From NCBI GenBank assembly GCA_001870995.2, contig MLAV02000014.1, positions 1 to 64,000 on the forward strand: DNA of 64,000 bases. The letters run 5' to 3'. Of the stretch, positions 9,184 to 16,826 are shown one piece after another. The notes beneath the pieces were generated by a model, which saw only the letters and a list, made by a program, of their open reading frames with translations, ran no database searches and was not told where the DNA came from. How positions within the stretch are numbered: position 1 is the stretch's first letter; the number at the start of each line of letters is the position of its first letter. The position numbers and the translations under genes are program-made. Origin of the DNA: Chitinophaga sp. CB10 (lineage in GTDB: Bacteria > Bacteroidota > Bacteroidia > Chitinophagales > Chitinophagaceae).

Positions 9184-9988
9184 GGAGATTTTCCTTCGAA
9201 AGATCGGCTGCCCGCGTTTCGTAAATATCGCCCGCGATTTTTTCCACCAGCGCTTTGGGGAAGAATTTAGGTAACCAGGCGTTGAGTTTGTTCGTAAAGC
9301 CGGGAATGATCTCCGCTTTGCCCTTAAAGAGCCCGTTGACGGCTATTTTAGCTACCGCTTCCGGCGTCATGTTAAACCGGTCCGCAATCCTGCGGGTGCG
9401 GGCGTTCATGCCTGCGCGGTTGACGAAATCCGTATCCGTGCTGCCCGGGCTCAGCGCGCTGACGGATACGTTGCTGTTCCGCAGCTCATAGCGCAAGCCC
9501 CGCGTAAACGATAAGGCGAAGGCTTTTGTAGCGGCGTAGATGTTCAGGTAAGGGACTGTTTGATACGCCGTGGTACTCACCACATTCAGCAGGTAACCTT
9601 TTTTAAACTGCCGCAGCACGGGGAGGAAGGCATGGGAAAGCCCTACCTGCGCGCGGATATTCACGTCTATGATGTTGAACTGCGAGGCGAGGGGGATCTT
9701 CTCAAATTCGCCATTGAGGCCATACCCGGCATTGTTTACCACTACGGAGAGGCGGTTGTGAAAATGCGAGGACCAGCCGAATACTTCATCAATGGCGTCC
9801 GGCGCGGACAAGTCCTGGTTCAGCGTGTGTACGTTCACGTGATATAGCTGCGCAATTTCAGTGGCGGTTGCTTCGAGGGCATCGCCGTCCAGGTCGACCA
9901 GCAGGAGGTGGTAATTCTTTTCAGCTAGGGCCGCCGCAATGGCTTTTCCTATCCCTTTGGCGGCTCCTGTTACTAATGCATATGACAT
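9155..9988 (-). CDS. short-chain dehydrogenase/reductase (SDR)
   Basis: Classical cytosolic NAD(P)-dependent SDR oxidoreductase. The nucleotide-binding motif TGAAKGIG is at residues 8-15, NNAG near 85, and the catalytic tetrad is N110, S138, Y151 and K155 (YAATK). 277 aa. Starts 10 bp after the stop of the PhyH gene, so the two are very likely cotranscribed. Substrate unknown; the family acts on alcohols, ketones and lipid intermediates. The 3' end overlaps the convergent Fpg/Nei gene by 29 bp without an intervening terminator. Confidence 0.88.
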   Translation of the reverse strand: MSYALVTGAAKGIGKAIAAALAEKNYHLLLVDLDGDALEATATEIAQLYHVNVHTLNQDLSAPDAIDEVFGWSSHFHNRLSVVVNNAGYGLNGEFEKIPLASQFNIIDVNIRAQVGLSHAFLPVLRQFKKGYLLNVVSTTAYQTVPYLNIYAATKAFALSFTRGLRYELRNSNVSVSALSPGSTDTDFVNRAGMNARTRRIADRFNMTPEAVAKIAVNGLFKGKAEIIPGFTNKLNAWLPKFFPKALVEKIAGDIYETRAADLSKENLLTNKAPVLR

Positions 9989-9998
9989 ATCGAATGAT

Positions 9999-10883
9999 TT
10001 AGGATTTAGGTTCCAGTACAGCGGGCGTTTTTGCTTTAGCCGCTTCCCAGGCCGGTTTGGCGCCGTAGAGGTGTTGCTTCAGGTGCGCCAGTTTGTGGTA
10101 GAACGGGGTAGGACTGCCGGCGTGTTTGGGCTGGTATTCCCCGGTGATGATGGGGATGTACATGACGCGGCGGCGGCTCGCTTCGCCTACATGCGGGGAT
10201 TGCTGTACCCGGTGCCATAACCGGCCATCGTGTACGGTGAGGTCGCCCGCATGAATATCAAATCCGGTCTCGTTTTTATCCGGGTTGTTGTCTATGAAGT
10301 ATTTCTTTCTGAATAACAGCCGCCATAAGCCTTGCCGGTGGGTGCCGGCAAGTACGCGCAGGCCGCCGTTTTCAGCGGGGCAGTCGTCCAGGTGGAGGCC
10401 TACGTTGAGCATAGGCATGATGCGGGTGCCGAGGAAGAGGTCGCGCGGACTATCCGTATGCCAGCCCAGTTGTTTAAACTGGCTGTTGGCGGTGTTTACA
10501 TAATGGTTTACCACGAGCCCGTCTTTTTCATTTTCACCGATGCGGCCATCGTAGGGGCCCAGCAGTTTGGTGAGCGAATGCAGGCGCGGGTCCTGCAGGA
10601 ATTCGCGCAGGAGGTTGCTGTAGTGGGAGGCGAAGGCGATGCGTTGGATCAGGGGCGTGCCATCCGCATCCGTACCGAATTTCAGGGGTATGCCGTTCAC
10701 TTTCTGGATCTGGTTGCGGAGCAGCCAGTTTTGTACCTGCTGCACTTCACGGATTAATAATTGAACGGTATCAGCATCGATGAAATTGCGGAACTGTATG
10801 ACACCATGCTGCTGGAACCAGTCAAGATGCTCGGAGGTAACCGTCTGGTCAAGACGGAATACGGGTTGGTTATTCGTTTTCAT
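9999..10883 (-). CDS. phytanoyl-CoA dioxygenase (PhyH) family protein
   Basis: Fe(II)/2-oxoglutarate dioxygenase of the PhyH superfamily. The facial triad is visible: H142 and D144 in GWHTDSP, and distal H224 in DGRLWHRV, followed by an Arg cluster (R237-R239) suited to 2-oxoglutarate binding. 294 aa. The family hydroxylates small molecules; the substrate here is unknown. First structural gene of a minus-strand unit with the SDR gene. It is preceded by about 220 nt of leader containing a 32-codon ORF with four terminal Cys codons, and by a strong promoter and operator-like repeat. Confidence 0.85.
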   Translation of the reverse strand: MKTNNQPVFRLDQTVTSEHLDWFQQHGVIQFRNFIDADTVQLLIREVQQVQNWLLRNQIQKVNGIPLKFGTDADGTPLIQRIAFASHYSNLLREFLQDPRLHSLTKLLGPYDGRIGENEKDGLVVNHYVNTANSQFKQLGWHTDSPRDLFLGTRIMPMLNVGLHLDDCPAENGGLRVLAGTHRQGLWRLLFRKKYFIDNNPDKNETGFDIHAGDLTVHDGRLWHRVQQSPHVGEASRRRVMYIPIITGEYQPKHAGSPTPFYHKLAHLKQHLYGAKPAWEAAKAKTPAVLEPKS

Positions 10884-10974
10884 GACGAAATGTTTTTGTT
10901 GGCGGTGAATAATAAGCGCTGTAAGACTGAAGCGGAGATTGGTGGGATGACCGCGGGAAGTGTTTGGGGAGGGA

Positions 10975-11073
10975 TTAACAACAACAACAATATCCTTTGG
11001 CGGAGGACAGTATCACCTGTTTCGCAATGATGCGAAAAGCAGCCATGGATGGAGTTGTAGTGTAGGTAATCAT
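10975..11073 (-). CDS. candidate 32-aa leader peptide ending in four cysteines
   Basis: Small ORF (ATG at 11073, TAA at 10975-10977) inside the leader of the PhyH-SDR unit. It reads about ten Thr/Ser/aliphatic residues, a basic amphipathic middle (AFRIIAKQ) and ends Gly-Tyr-Cys-Cys-Cys-Cys with four consecutive TGT codons just before the stop. It begins about 30 nt downstream of the predicted transcription start. A C/T-rich segment follows the stop (CCCTCCCC on the transcribed strand), and an internal TTCGCA/TGCGAA hairpin lies at 11021-11036. Poly-Cys leader ORFs that sense cysteine supply by ribosome stalling are known in mycobacteria; the same role here is inference. No Shine-Dalgarno sequence seen. 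Confidence 0.45.
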   Translation of the reverse strand: MITYTTTPSMAAFRIIAKQVILSSAKGYCCCC

Positions 11074-11090
11074 GGTAATGAATTTTATTA

Positions 11091-11109
11091 GTCTACCAAA
11101 CTTGTAGAC
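11091..11109. promoter_or_regulatory. operator-like inverted repeat at the PhyH-SDR promoter
   Basis: GTCTAC, 7 nt, GTAGAC, with looser symmetry extending about 3 nt further on each side. It overlaps the end of the -7 element and the predicted start site of the minus-strand promoter, a typical repressor position. It resembles TetR- or BlaI-type operators; no such regulator is adjacent. Confidence 0.5.
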
Positions 11110-11138
11110 AAATATAACGCAAAGTTTGATTCCGCAAA
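11109..11138 (-). promoter_or_regulatory. strong Bacteroidota-type promoter of the leader-PhyH-SDR unit
   Basis: On the minus strand: TTTG (11135-11138), an 18-nt spacer and TATATTTG (11109-11116), an exact TAnnTTTG match. Predicted start near 11102, about 30 nt before the small leader ORF. Confidence 0.65.
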
Positions 11139-11151
11139 AAAATTTTTTCTC

Positions 11152-11724
11152 TTATTCTGCCAGGAGGTTATTATAATCCTTTTGGGTATCAATATCAATG
11201 ATCCCTTCCGGGAAATCGATGGTTGTTACCTGTTCCTTATGGGTGGCGAGGAGTTTTTTAGCGCCGCTGCTGCCTTGCAGCGCCTGCAGTTCGGGGAAGT
11301 AGGCTTCGCTGAAGAGGGCCGGGGTACCGGTGTTGTATTCGTAACGGCAGGCGACGATGGGGGAGCGCATGGCCTGCATGCGGTGCAGGAGGCGTGCATC
11401 AATGAATGGCTGATCGCAGACGAGTAAAAACAGCTTACTAACGTTATGGTATATACGAAGAAATTCCGTGACGGAAAATGCGATGGTGTTGCCCATACCG
11501 GCTTCCCACTGTTCGTTCACTGCTATTTTGCAATGCATGCCGGCGAGGGTGGGTTTGATTTGTTCTGCAAAGGCGCCCAGGGTAACCAGCACCGGGCCTA
11601 TGTTACTAGCTATAGCGGTAGCGGCGATATTGCCCAGGAGGGTACTGCCGCGGAAAGGCAGCAGCTGTTTCGGCTGGCCAAGCCGTTGTGACGCGCCTGC
11701 GGCAAGAATGATAATACCTGTCAT
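11152..11724 (-). CDS. MocA-like nucleotidyltransferase (molybdenum cofactor modification)
   Basis: Nucleotidyltransferase of the MobA/MocA type, which attaches CMP (or GMP) to molybdopterin for xanthine dehydrogenase-type enzymes. The N-terminal signature LAAGASQRLGQPKQLLPF contains the nucleotide-binding glycine-rich loop and the KQLL segment characteristic of MocA. 190 aa, normal length. It starts 1 nt after the stop of the upstream XdhC-like gene, so they form a tight operon. No molybdenum hydroxylase subunit is present in this window, so the client enzyme must be elsewhere. Confidence 0.85.
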   Translation of the reverse strand: MTGIIILAAGASQRLGQPKQLLPFRGSTLLGNIAATAIASNIGPVLVTLGAFAEQIKPTLAGMHCKIAVNEQWEAGMGNTIAFSVTEFLRIYHNVSKLFLLVCDQPFIDARLLHRMQAMRSPIVACRYEYNTGTPALFSEAYFPELQALQGSSGAKKLLATHKEQVTTIDFPEGIIDIDTQKDYNNLLAE

Positions 11725-11725
11725 A

Positions 11726-12871
11726 TCAAAGGTGTTGACTGGTGATTACCTGGGCTCTCCTGCTGTGTATAGCGCCGTCTTTATCCCGCAGGGAGTGCCC
11801 TTTGTGGTTGCCGCGGCTCATGACGAGCTTTACTTCGGCGGCAATGCTGAGGGCGATTTCCTCCGGGGTAGCCGCGCCGATGTCCAGCCCGGAAGGGCCG
11901 TATATGCGCGCCTGTTGTATAGCGGAGATGTTACCGGCTTCCTGCAACATGCGGTGTAGTTTTTTGGCGGGCCCCAGCACGCCGATGTAGGGCAGGGGCA
12001 AGTGTACGAGCTGCTGAAGCAGGGCAAGGTCGTAGTTGTAGTTATGCGTCATGAGTACGGCGGCCGTATAGGCGTCCACGTTAACCTGCTGCAGTACTTC
12101 CGTGGCTTTGGCCACATGAATGACCGTGCCGGGGAAGCGGGTAGCGGTAGCGTAGTTGGGGCGGCCGTCCAGCAGATGCGTCTGCCAGCCCATGATCTGC
12201 GCTACCTGCAGCAATGGCTGCGCGTCGTTACCAGCGCCGGCAATGAGCAGTTGTACTGCAGGAGCAATGTAGGAGAGGAGCGCGGTAATGGATTTTTCGG
12301 GGGAGATATAAGTGCGGATGAGGGTGGATTGCGCGTCCATGGCCATTTGCGCGTCCTGCAGGAGGGCGGAGCAAAGAGGCGTATTATCCGTGTACCCGTC
12401 TACGTAGTTATCTCTGCGGAGCAGCACCGTTCCCGGTTGTTGTTCTTTTCGCTTTTGTAAATTAAACAGCGTAATCAGGATACTTTCCTGCCGGTTAGCG
12501 GTGATGAGTTGAATCAGGTGAATGGGATTGTTGGCGTCTTCGCTTTGGATGGGCTCCAGGAGGATGTGGATGATGCCGTTGCAGCCGAGGCCTACGCCGA
12601 GTTGCGCATCGTCTTCGTCCGTCGTATCGTAGGTTACCAGCATGGGCTGTTGTTGCATGATCACCAGTTGCGCTTTGCGCAGCGCGTCCCCTTCCAGGCA
12701 GCCCCCGCTGATAGCGCCGGTCAGCGCGCCGTTTTCCGTAACCAGCATCCTGGCGCCGGGCTGGCGGTAGGCGGAGCCTTCCACATGCACGACCGTGGCC
12801 AGCGCGGTACGCAGGCCCTGGCGGTTGGCGGCTTCATATGCGCGGACGATATCTTCCAGCTCTTTAATCAT
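11726..12871 (-). CDS. XdhC/CoxI family molybdoenzyme maturation factor
   Basis: XdhC-like chaperone expected to bind sulfurated molybdenum cofactor and deliver it to a molybdenum hydroxylase. The N-terminal XdhC/CoxI domain (about residues 10-80) includes ALATVVHVEGSAYRQPGARM and the GAISGGCLEGD loop. The C-terminal Rossmann-like domain contains LLIAGAGNDAQPL and TAAVLMTHNYNYD. 381 aa. First gene of a two-gene operon with the MocA-like gene (1-nt gap). No xanthine dehydrogenase gene nearby. Confidence 0.88.
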   Translation of the reverse strand: MIKELEDIVRAYEAANRQGLRTALATVVHVEGSAYRQPGARMLVTENGALTGAISGGCLEGDALRKAQLVIMQQQPMLVTYDTTDEDDAQLGVGLGCNGIIHILLEPIQSEDANNPIHLIQLITANRQESILITLFNLQKRKEQQPGTVLLRRDNYVDGYTDNTPLCSALLQDAQMAMDAQSTLIRTYISPEKSITALLSYIAPAVQLLIAGAGNDAQPLLQVAQIMGWQTHLLDGRPNYATATRFPGTVIHVAKATEVLQQVNVDAYTAAVLMTHNYNYDLALLQQLVHLPLPYIGVLGPAKKLHRMLQEAGNISAIQQARIYGPSGLDIGAATPEEIALSIAAEVKLVMSRGNHKGHSLRDKDGAIHSRRAQVITSQHL

Positions 12872-12942
12872 ACGCAGTTGTTTGTAGTCAGAACGCTTCC
12901 TTCATCATTGCCACTGTGATAGCAGCTAATTGAAAATTATAT

Positions 12943-12988
12943 AAAAAAACGGTTATTTCCGCTTTTTTATGAAGAGCGGAAATAACCG
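12943..12988 (-). terminator. intrinsic terminator downstream of the TPR gene
   Basis: Perfect 14-bp stem, CGGTTATTTCCGCT (12950-12963) with AGCGGAAATAACCG (12975-12988), 11-nt loop, followed on the minus strand by seven T residues (12943-12949). Confidence 0.92.
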
Positions 12989-13009
12989 GCCGTATGGAGG
13001 AAAGTGAGA

Positions 13010-14236
13010 TTAGTAGCCTTCTTCGCGGAGGTGCTGCAGCCATTGCTGGGCAAACTCGTTAGAGGGTTCCAGTTGGAGGAGCCGTTCGAAAGAGGCCTTC
13101 GCTTCCCGGAACTGATCCATATGATAATATAAAATAGCGCGGTTCAGGTGTACATAAGGATTGGTGGGCGCGGAGGCCAATGCTTCATCGTAACAGGCCA
13201 TCGCCGCAGGATAATCCTGCAGGAGCATGAGGATGGAGCCTTTGTTCATCAGCAGGTTTGGCTCGCCCGGCGCGAGTTCCAATCCTTTATTGGCATAGTT
13301 GAGCGCAGTGGCCAGTTGTTGTTGTACAGCCTGGTGTGCAGCCGCATCGCCGCCGCCATTATCTTCCATTTGCTGGATGGCATTGGTGGCATGTTCCATG
13401 AGGGTGACCACCTGCTGGGAATACCAGTGTGCGCTTTTTTCCACTTCCTGTGTGAACGGAATGGATTCCAGGTCGATCTCTTCTTCCTCCGGTTCCGAAG
13501 GCATCCATTCTTTTGCCGGGGCATACCACCATTCGCAGAACGCGCCCAATTCACCGCCTTTCGGGATGTCTTCCACGTAAGGCAGTCCTTCATGTGGGAT
13601 GGCGTCCTGGCTGATGATGATATTGAAAATCGTTTCCAGGTCTTTTGTCTGGATGGGGATGCCATCCTGTTCGGCCTGCATCACCATATAAGGCAGGAGC
13701 AGGTACCAGAGGCCCAGCAATTCCTTATCGCGCTGCGCCGCGGCATATTCCGTAATGGTGAGCGCCAGGTGGAAGAAGCCCATCGGCTCCGGCGCCAGCG
13801 CATCTTTACCGGTAATAGTGCCTGCCGCTACCATGGCGGACCATAGGAGGGAGCCGGCATCGCAATAGAGGATGTATTTACCGGTAGCGTGATCGTAATT
13901 GGCGTAACCGGCTACCGGGTTAGCCGTAGCGTCCCACTCTTTAGCCGGGTTGGCGTATATAAAGCTGAATTTCTGGCTGGCGGCTAGTCCGTCGAAGTAG
14001 GCGGTATGCTCCAGGTAAGCGGGATGTGCAGTGATCGGGAAGGTGTACACGTAGCGATGTTTGATCAGTATATCCATCACCCGGAAGTGCGTGAAACCGG
14101 TGTCAAAGCTGTCTTGCAGCTGGTACAGGTTAAAGATAAGGCTTCTGTAATCGGCCTGTGCGTCCTGACTGTTATCCAGGCAGCGGATGGAGGTTTCCAC
14201 TAATGTTTCTATTTCGTGCATCGCCATATATAACAA
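13010..14236 (-). CDS. TPR-repeat protein of unknown function
   Basis: Cytosolic protein (about 405 aa) with no signal peptide. Residues 1-290 are not assigned to a known family and include an acidic stretch (EPEEEEIDLE). The C-terminal hundred residues hold two to three tetratricopeptide repeats (for example NLLMNKGSILMLLQDYPAAM and VHLNRAILYYHMDQFREAKA), which usually mediate protein-protein contacts. Met codons at residues 1, 4 and 6 are all possible starts; the third gives MHEIETLVE. It is a single gene with its own terminator. Role unknown. Confidence 0.8.
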   Translation of the reverse strand: MLYMAMHEIETLVETSIRCLDNSQDAQADYRSLIFNLYQLQDSFDTGFTHFRVMDILIKHRYVYTFPITAHPAYLEHTAYFDGLAASQKFSFIYANPAKEWDATANPVAGYANYDHATGKYILYCDAGSLLWSAMVAAGTITGKDALAPEPMGFFHLALTITEYAAAQRDKELLGLWYLLLPYMVMQAEQDGIPIQTKDLETIFNIIISQDAIPHEGLPYVEDIPKGGELGAFCEWWYAPAKEWMPSEPEEEEIDLESIPFTQEVEKSAHWYSQQVVTLMEHATNAIQQMEDNGGGDAAAHQAVQQQLATALNYANKGLELAPGEPNLLMNKGSILMLLQDYPAAMACYDEALASAPTNPYVHLNRAILYYHMDQFREAKASFERLLQLEPSNEFAQQWLQHLREEGY

Positions 14237-14281
14237 CGTAAGTTTGCTGCAAAGCTAGCGTTTTTCCGGCGGGATTTTGTA

Positions 14282-14321
14282 GCCCGCAAAGAGCCTTAGC
14301 CTCCTTTGCCTCTTTGCGGGC
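14282..14321 (-). terminator. hairpin, possible terminator of the sugar isomerase-like gene
   Basis: Perfect 12-bp arms GCCCGCAAAGAG (14282-14293) and CTCTTTGCGGGC (14310-14321), 16-nt loop, 8 bp beyond the stop of the minus-strand gene. No T-run follows on either strand, so termination strength is uncertain. Confidence 0.55.
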
Positions 14322-14328
14322 AGTAAAC

Positions 14329-15303
14329 TTACTTCAGCAACTGCTGCTTCACATATGCATAGCTATTGGCAATGCTCTGGAAATGATCCGTCTTAATTAC
14401 GTCCTGCTCCACATACAAATGCTTCACACCCGCTGCCGGCGCTTTTGCCAGGATGCGTTTGAAATCCACCGCGCCGGTACCCACATCCGCAAAGGAAGCC
14501 ATGGACAGCAGCTCCATCGCCTTTTTATCCTTATTGGCAGGAGATACCAGTACTTCAGGTTTTGCCTTGTCAATATCCTTGATGTGCAGCGCAAAGAACC
14601 TGCCCGGCGCTTTAGCAAAAAGCTTCACGGGATCAAAGCCGGATTTGATGGCCCAGAACAGGTCCAGTTCAAAGAATACCTTTCCGGGATCAGTATTTTT
14701 CAGCATGATCTCATACCCGGTGCCGGCCTGGTCCGCCAGCGGCTTGAACTCCCAGAAGTGATTGTGGAAAGCCACTTTCAACCCGGCTTTTTTGCAGTAT
14801 TCCGCTGCTTTATTCAGTTGTTCGGAGATGAATTTATAGTGGGAGGCGGTAGGCGTAGCGTCCCATTGCGCCATGGGCAATGCGGGGATCACGAAGTATT
14901 GCTGCCCCAGTTCCACGGCATATTCCACCTGGGCTTTCAGCTCATCGTCCTTTCCGTTTCCTTCGGTGAGATAATTATTAAGTCCGTAGTGGCCGCTTGG
15001 GCTGGTCATATTCAGCGAGGCAAGCAGCGATTTCAATTCCTTTACCGGCAGGCCCCAGAATTTTCCGGCGCTGCCCGGCGTATAGCCGTAATAGGTTTCT
15101 ACTTCCTGGTAGCCGATCTTAGCGATGCGGGTCAGCGTATCCGTGGGGTTCTTGTCCAACTGGTCGCGCATGGTGTACAGCTGGATTCCCACTTTCTTTG
15201 GCAGGCCGTTGCCAGAGGCAAAGGCCTGCATGCCGCCGGGCAATAACAATCCTGCAGCGGCCAGGCTGGCCTGCTGGAGGAATAAACGTCTAGACTGATT
15301 CAT
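14329..15303 (-). CDS. Tat-exported sugar phosphate isomerase/epimerase-like TIM-barrel protein
   Basis: Xylose isomerase-like TIM-barrel protein, a class with many sugar epimerases and isomerases. The N-terminus has a twin-arginine signal (SRRLFLQQAS followed by AAAGLLLPGG), so it is exported folded, probably with a bound metal. Motifs consistent with the barrel metal site include FHNHFWEF, FELDLFW and FALHIKDID. The start was placed at ATG 15303 because the longer in-frame extension to 15531 would put the RR signal 75 residues inside and would overlap the signal peptidase gene. 324 aa. Substrate unknown. Confidence 0.85.
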   Translation of the reverse strand: MNQSRRLFLQQASLAAAGLLLPGGMQAFASGNGLPKKVGIQLYTMRDQLDKNPTDTLTRIAKIGYQEVETYYGYTPGSAGKFWGLPVKELKSLLASLNMTSPSGHYGLNNYLTEGNGKDDELKAQVEYAVELGQQYFVIPALPMAQWDATPTASHYKFISEQLNKAAEYCKKAGLKVAFHNHFWEFKPLADQAGTGYEIMLKNTDPGKVFFELDLFWAIKSGFDPVKLFAKAPGRFFALHIKDIDKAKPEVLVSPANKDKKAMELLSMASFADVGTGAVDFKRILAKAPAAGVKHLYVEQDVIKTDHFQSIANSYAYVKQQLLK

Positions 15304-15473
15304 ACAAAGAACAATATTATAACGTGGATCTGTTAACGGGACCAAGTTAATAAAACGATTTAATTGTACAGGCGAATTTTTTATCTCTCCCCGGGCGCCA
15401 TTGAAAACGCCTCCTGCGAAGTCAATGCAGTACCCGTTAGTACATTCATTGGCACCATAAAACAGCATCCAGG

Positions 15474-16640
15474 ATGAAGTTTCTTGCCCGCAAACCCCAG
15501 AAGGAAACAAGTGAAAAGAAAAAGAAATCAATGCTCAGAGAGTGGATAGAGGCCATCATTTTTGCAGTCGTAACCGCCACCCTCATCAGGACCTTTTTGT
15601 TTGAAGCGTTCATGATCCCTTCGCCCTCCATGGAGAAAACCCTGCTCATCAACGACTATATATTTGTAAGTAAGCTCAGTTACGGGCCACGCCTCCCTAA
15701 TACGCCGCTGGCCCTGCCATTCACGCAGGCCCGTATGCCGCTCTTCCCCAACGTCAGGCCCTACAGCACTTTCATCATATGGCCTTACAAAAGGTTACCC
15801 GGCTTCGGAAAGGTGGAACGGGGGGATGTGGTGGTTTTCAATCTCCCCGTAGGGGATACCGTACTTACCAATAAACAGGGCGAAGATGTGGACTATTACC
15901 GGGAACTGCACCCCGAGCGGTTTCCGCCTCCGGACGTGCGGCCAATCGACAAGCGGGCCGTATGGATCAAACGCTGTGTAGGATTACCGGGGGATACGCT
16001 GGATATCAACGCCGGCATCATATATATCAATAGCCGCCCCCTGGAGGAACCCAAATATTCCCAAAGGCCGTATTACCTGTTTGACAACGAGTGCAAAGGC
16101 TTGCCGGATTCTGTAAAGCAAAGGTTCGGGATTGATGAGAAGTCGTTCCAGCTGCGGGGGGACAGTACCAAGTTCCGCTACTATTTCACCGCCGAAGTAG
16201 CCCGGGAGCTAAGGCAGCTGGGGTATAATATTACGCCGGTTATACACAGCGTAGACCGCGATTCCAGGATTTTCCCGAAGGATTTTGAGCATCAGTACAA
16301 TGAAGATTTTTTCGGGCCGATTATCATCCCGAAAAAAGGGCTCACTATTGCGCTCGACAGCAGCAACATCATCCTGTATGCACGGGCGATTGCCACCTAC
16401 GAACATAACCGGCTGGATACCTCCACCAGCGTGATTTTGATCAATGGAAAGCCGGCTGCTTCCTATACTTTTAAAATGAATTACTACTGGATGATGGGAG
16501 ATAACCGGCACTTTTCAGAGGATTCCAGGTTCTGGGGATTTTTGCCGGAAGACCATGTGATGGGAAAGGCCACGATGATTTGGCTCAGTTATGATAAGGA
16601 CCGGATCCGGTGGCGAAGGTTTTTTAACCTGATCAGATAA
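15474..16640 (+). CDS. lepB: signal peptidase I
   Basis: Inner-membrane serine protease that removes Sec and Tat signal peptides. One N-terminal membrane segment (about residues 25-45) is followed by the catalytic box IPSPSMEKTLL with Ser52 as nucleophile and by KRCVGLPGD with Lys166 as general base. The C-terminal box GDNRHFSEDSR is intact. 388 aa, longer than the enterobacterial enzyme because of inserts between the boxes, as is common in Bacteroidota. Divergent from the sugar isomerase-like gene across 170 bp. Confidence 0.95.
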   Translation: MKFLARKPQKETSEKKKKSMLREWIEAIIFAVVTATLIRTFLFEAFMIPSPSMEKTLLINDYIFVSKLSYGPRLPNTPLALPFTQARMPLFPNVRPYSTFIIWPYKRLPGFGKVERGDVVVFNLPVGDTVLTNKQGEDVDYYRELHPERFPPPDVRPIDKRAVWIKRCVGLPGDTLDINAGIIYINSRPLEEPKYSQRPYYLFDNECKGLPDSVKQRFGIDEKSFQLRGDSTKFRYYFTAEVARELRQLGYNITPVIHSVDRDSRIFPKDFEHQYNEDFFGPIIIPKKGLTIALDSSNIILYARAIATYEHNRLDTSTSVILINGKPAASYTFKMNYYWMMGDNRHFSEDSRFWGFLPEDHVMGKATMIWLSYDKDRIRWRRFFNLIR

Positions 16641-16642
16641 AT

Positions 16643-16673
16643 CTTTTCTCCCGCGGGTTAGGCGGGAGAAAAG
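16643..16673. terminator. hairpin after lepB, probable terminator
   Basis: Perfect 12-bp arms CTTTTCTCCCGC (16643-16654) and GCGGGAGAAAAG (16662-16673), 7-nt loop, three bases after the lepB stop. No T-run follows. Confidence 0.6.
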
Positions 16674-16687
16674 GGTTTAGTTAGTTT

Positions 16688-16826
16688 GGTAGCGGACTTC
16701 AGTGGTTTTATTTGCCCTGGCTGCGGACACCAGTGGCTTTATTTACTTTGGTTCCGCACTTCAGTGGCTTTATTTGCCTTTGCTGCGCACTTCACTGGCT
16801 TTATTTACTTTGGTTCCGCACTTCAA
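16688..16826. repeat. 31-bp tandem repeat, about 4.5 copies
   Basis: Units at 16688-16718, 16719-16749, 16750-16780, 16781-16811 and a partial copy at 16812-16826. The unit contains GCACTTCAGTGGCTTTATTT with small changes. Alternate units are more alike, so a 62-bp higher-order period is visible (TTTGCC versus TTTACTTT endings). The array runs into the 3' end of the minus-strand amidohydrolase gene, encoding its last residues (EVRNQSK) and stop. Confidence 0.85.

Noticed and set aside
10761..11030. 89-codon plus-strand frame ending near the PhyH promoter
   Set aside because: Antisense to PhyH over the first part, ends in low-complexity Asn residues created by the complement of the TGT codons; no homology sensed.
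14329..15531. Longer N-terminus of the sugar isomerase-like protein (start at 15531)
   Set aside because: It would place the Tat signal internally and overlap the start of lepB on the opposite strand; ATG at 15303 fits the signal peptide.
16688..16826. CRISPR array considered for the 31-bp repeats
   Set aside because: Units are directly adjacent with no spacers, and no cas gene is in the window.
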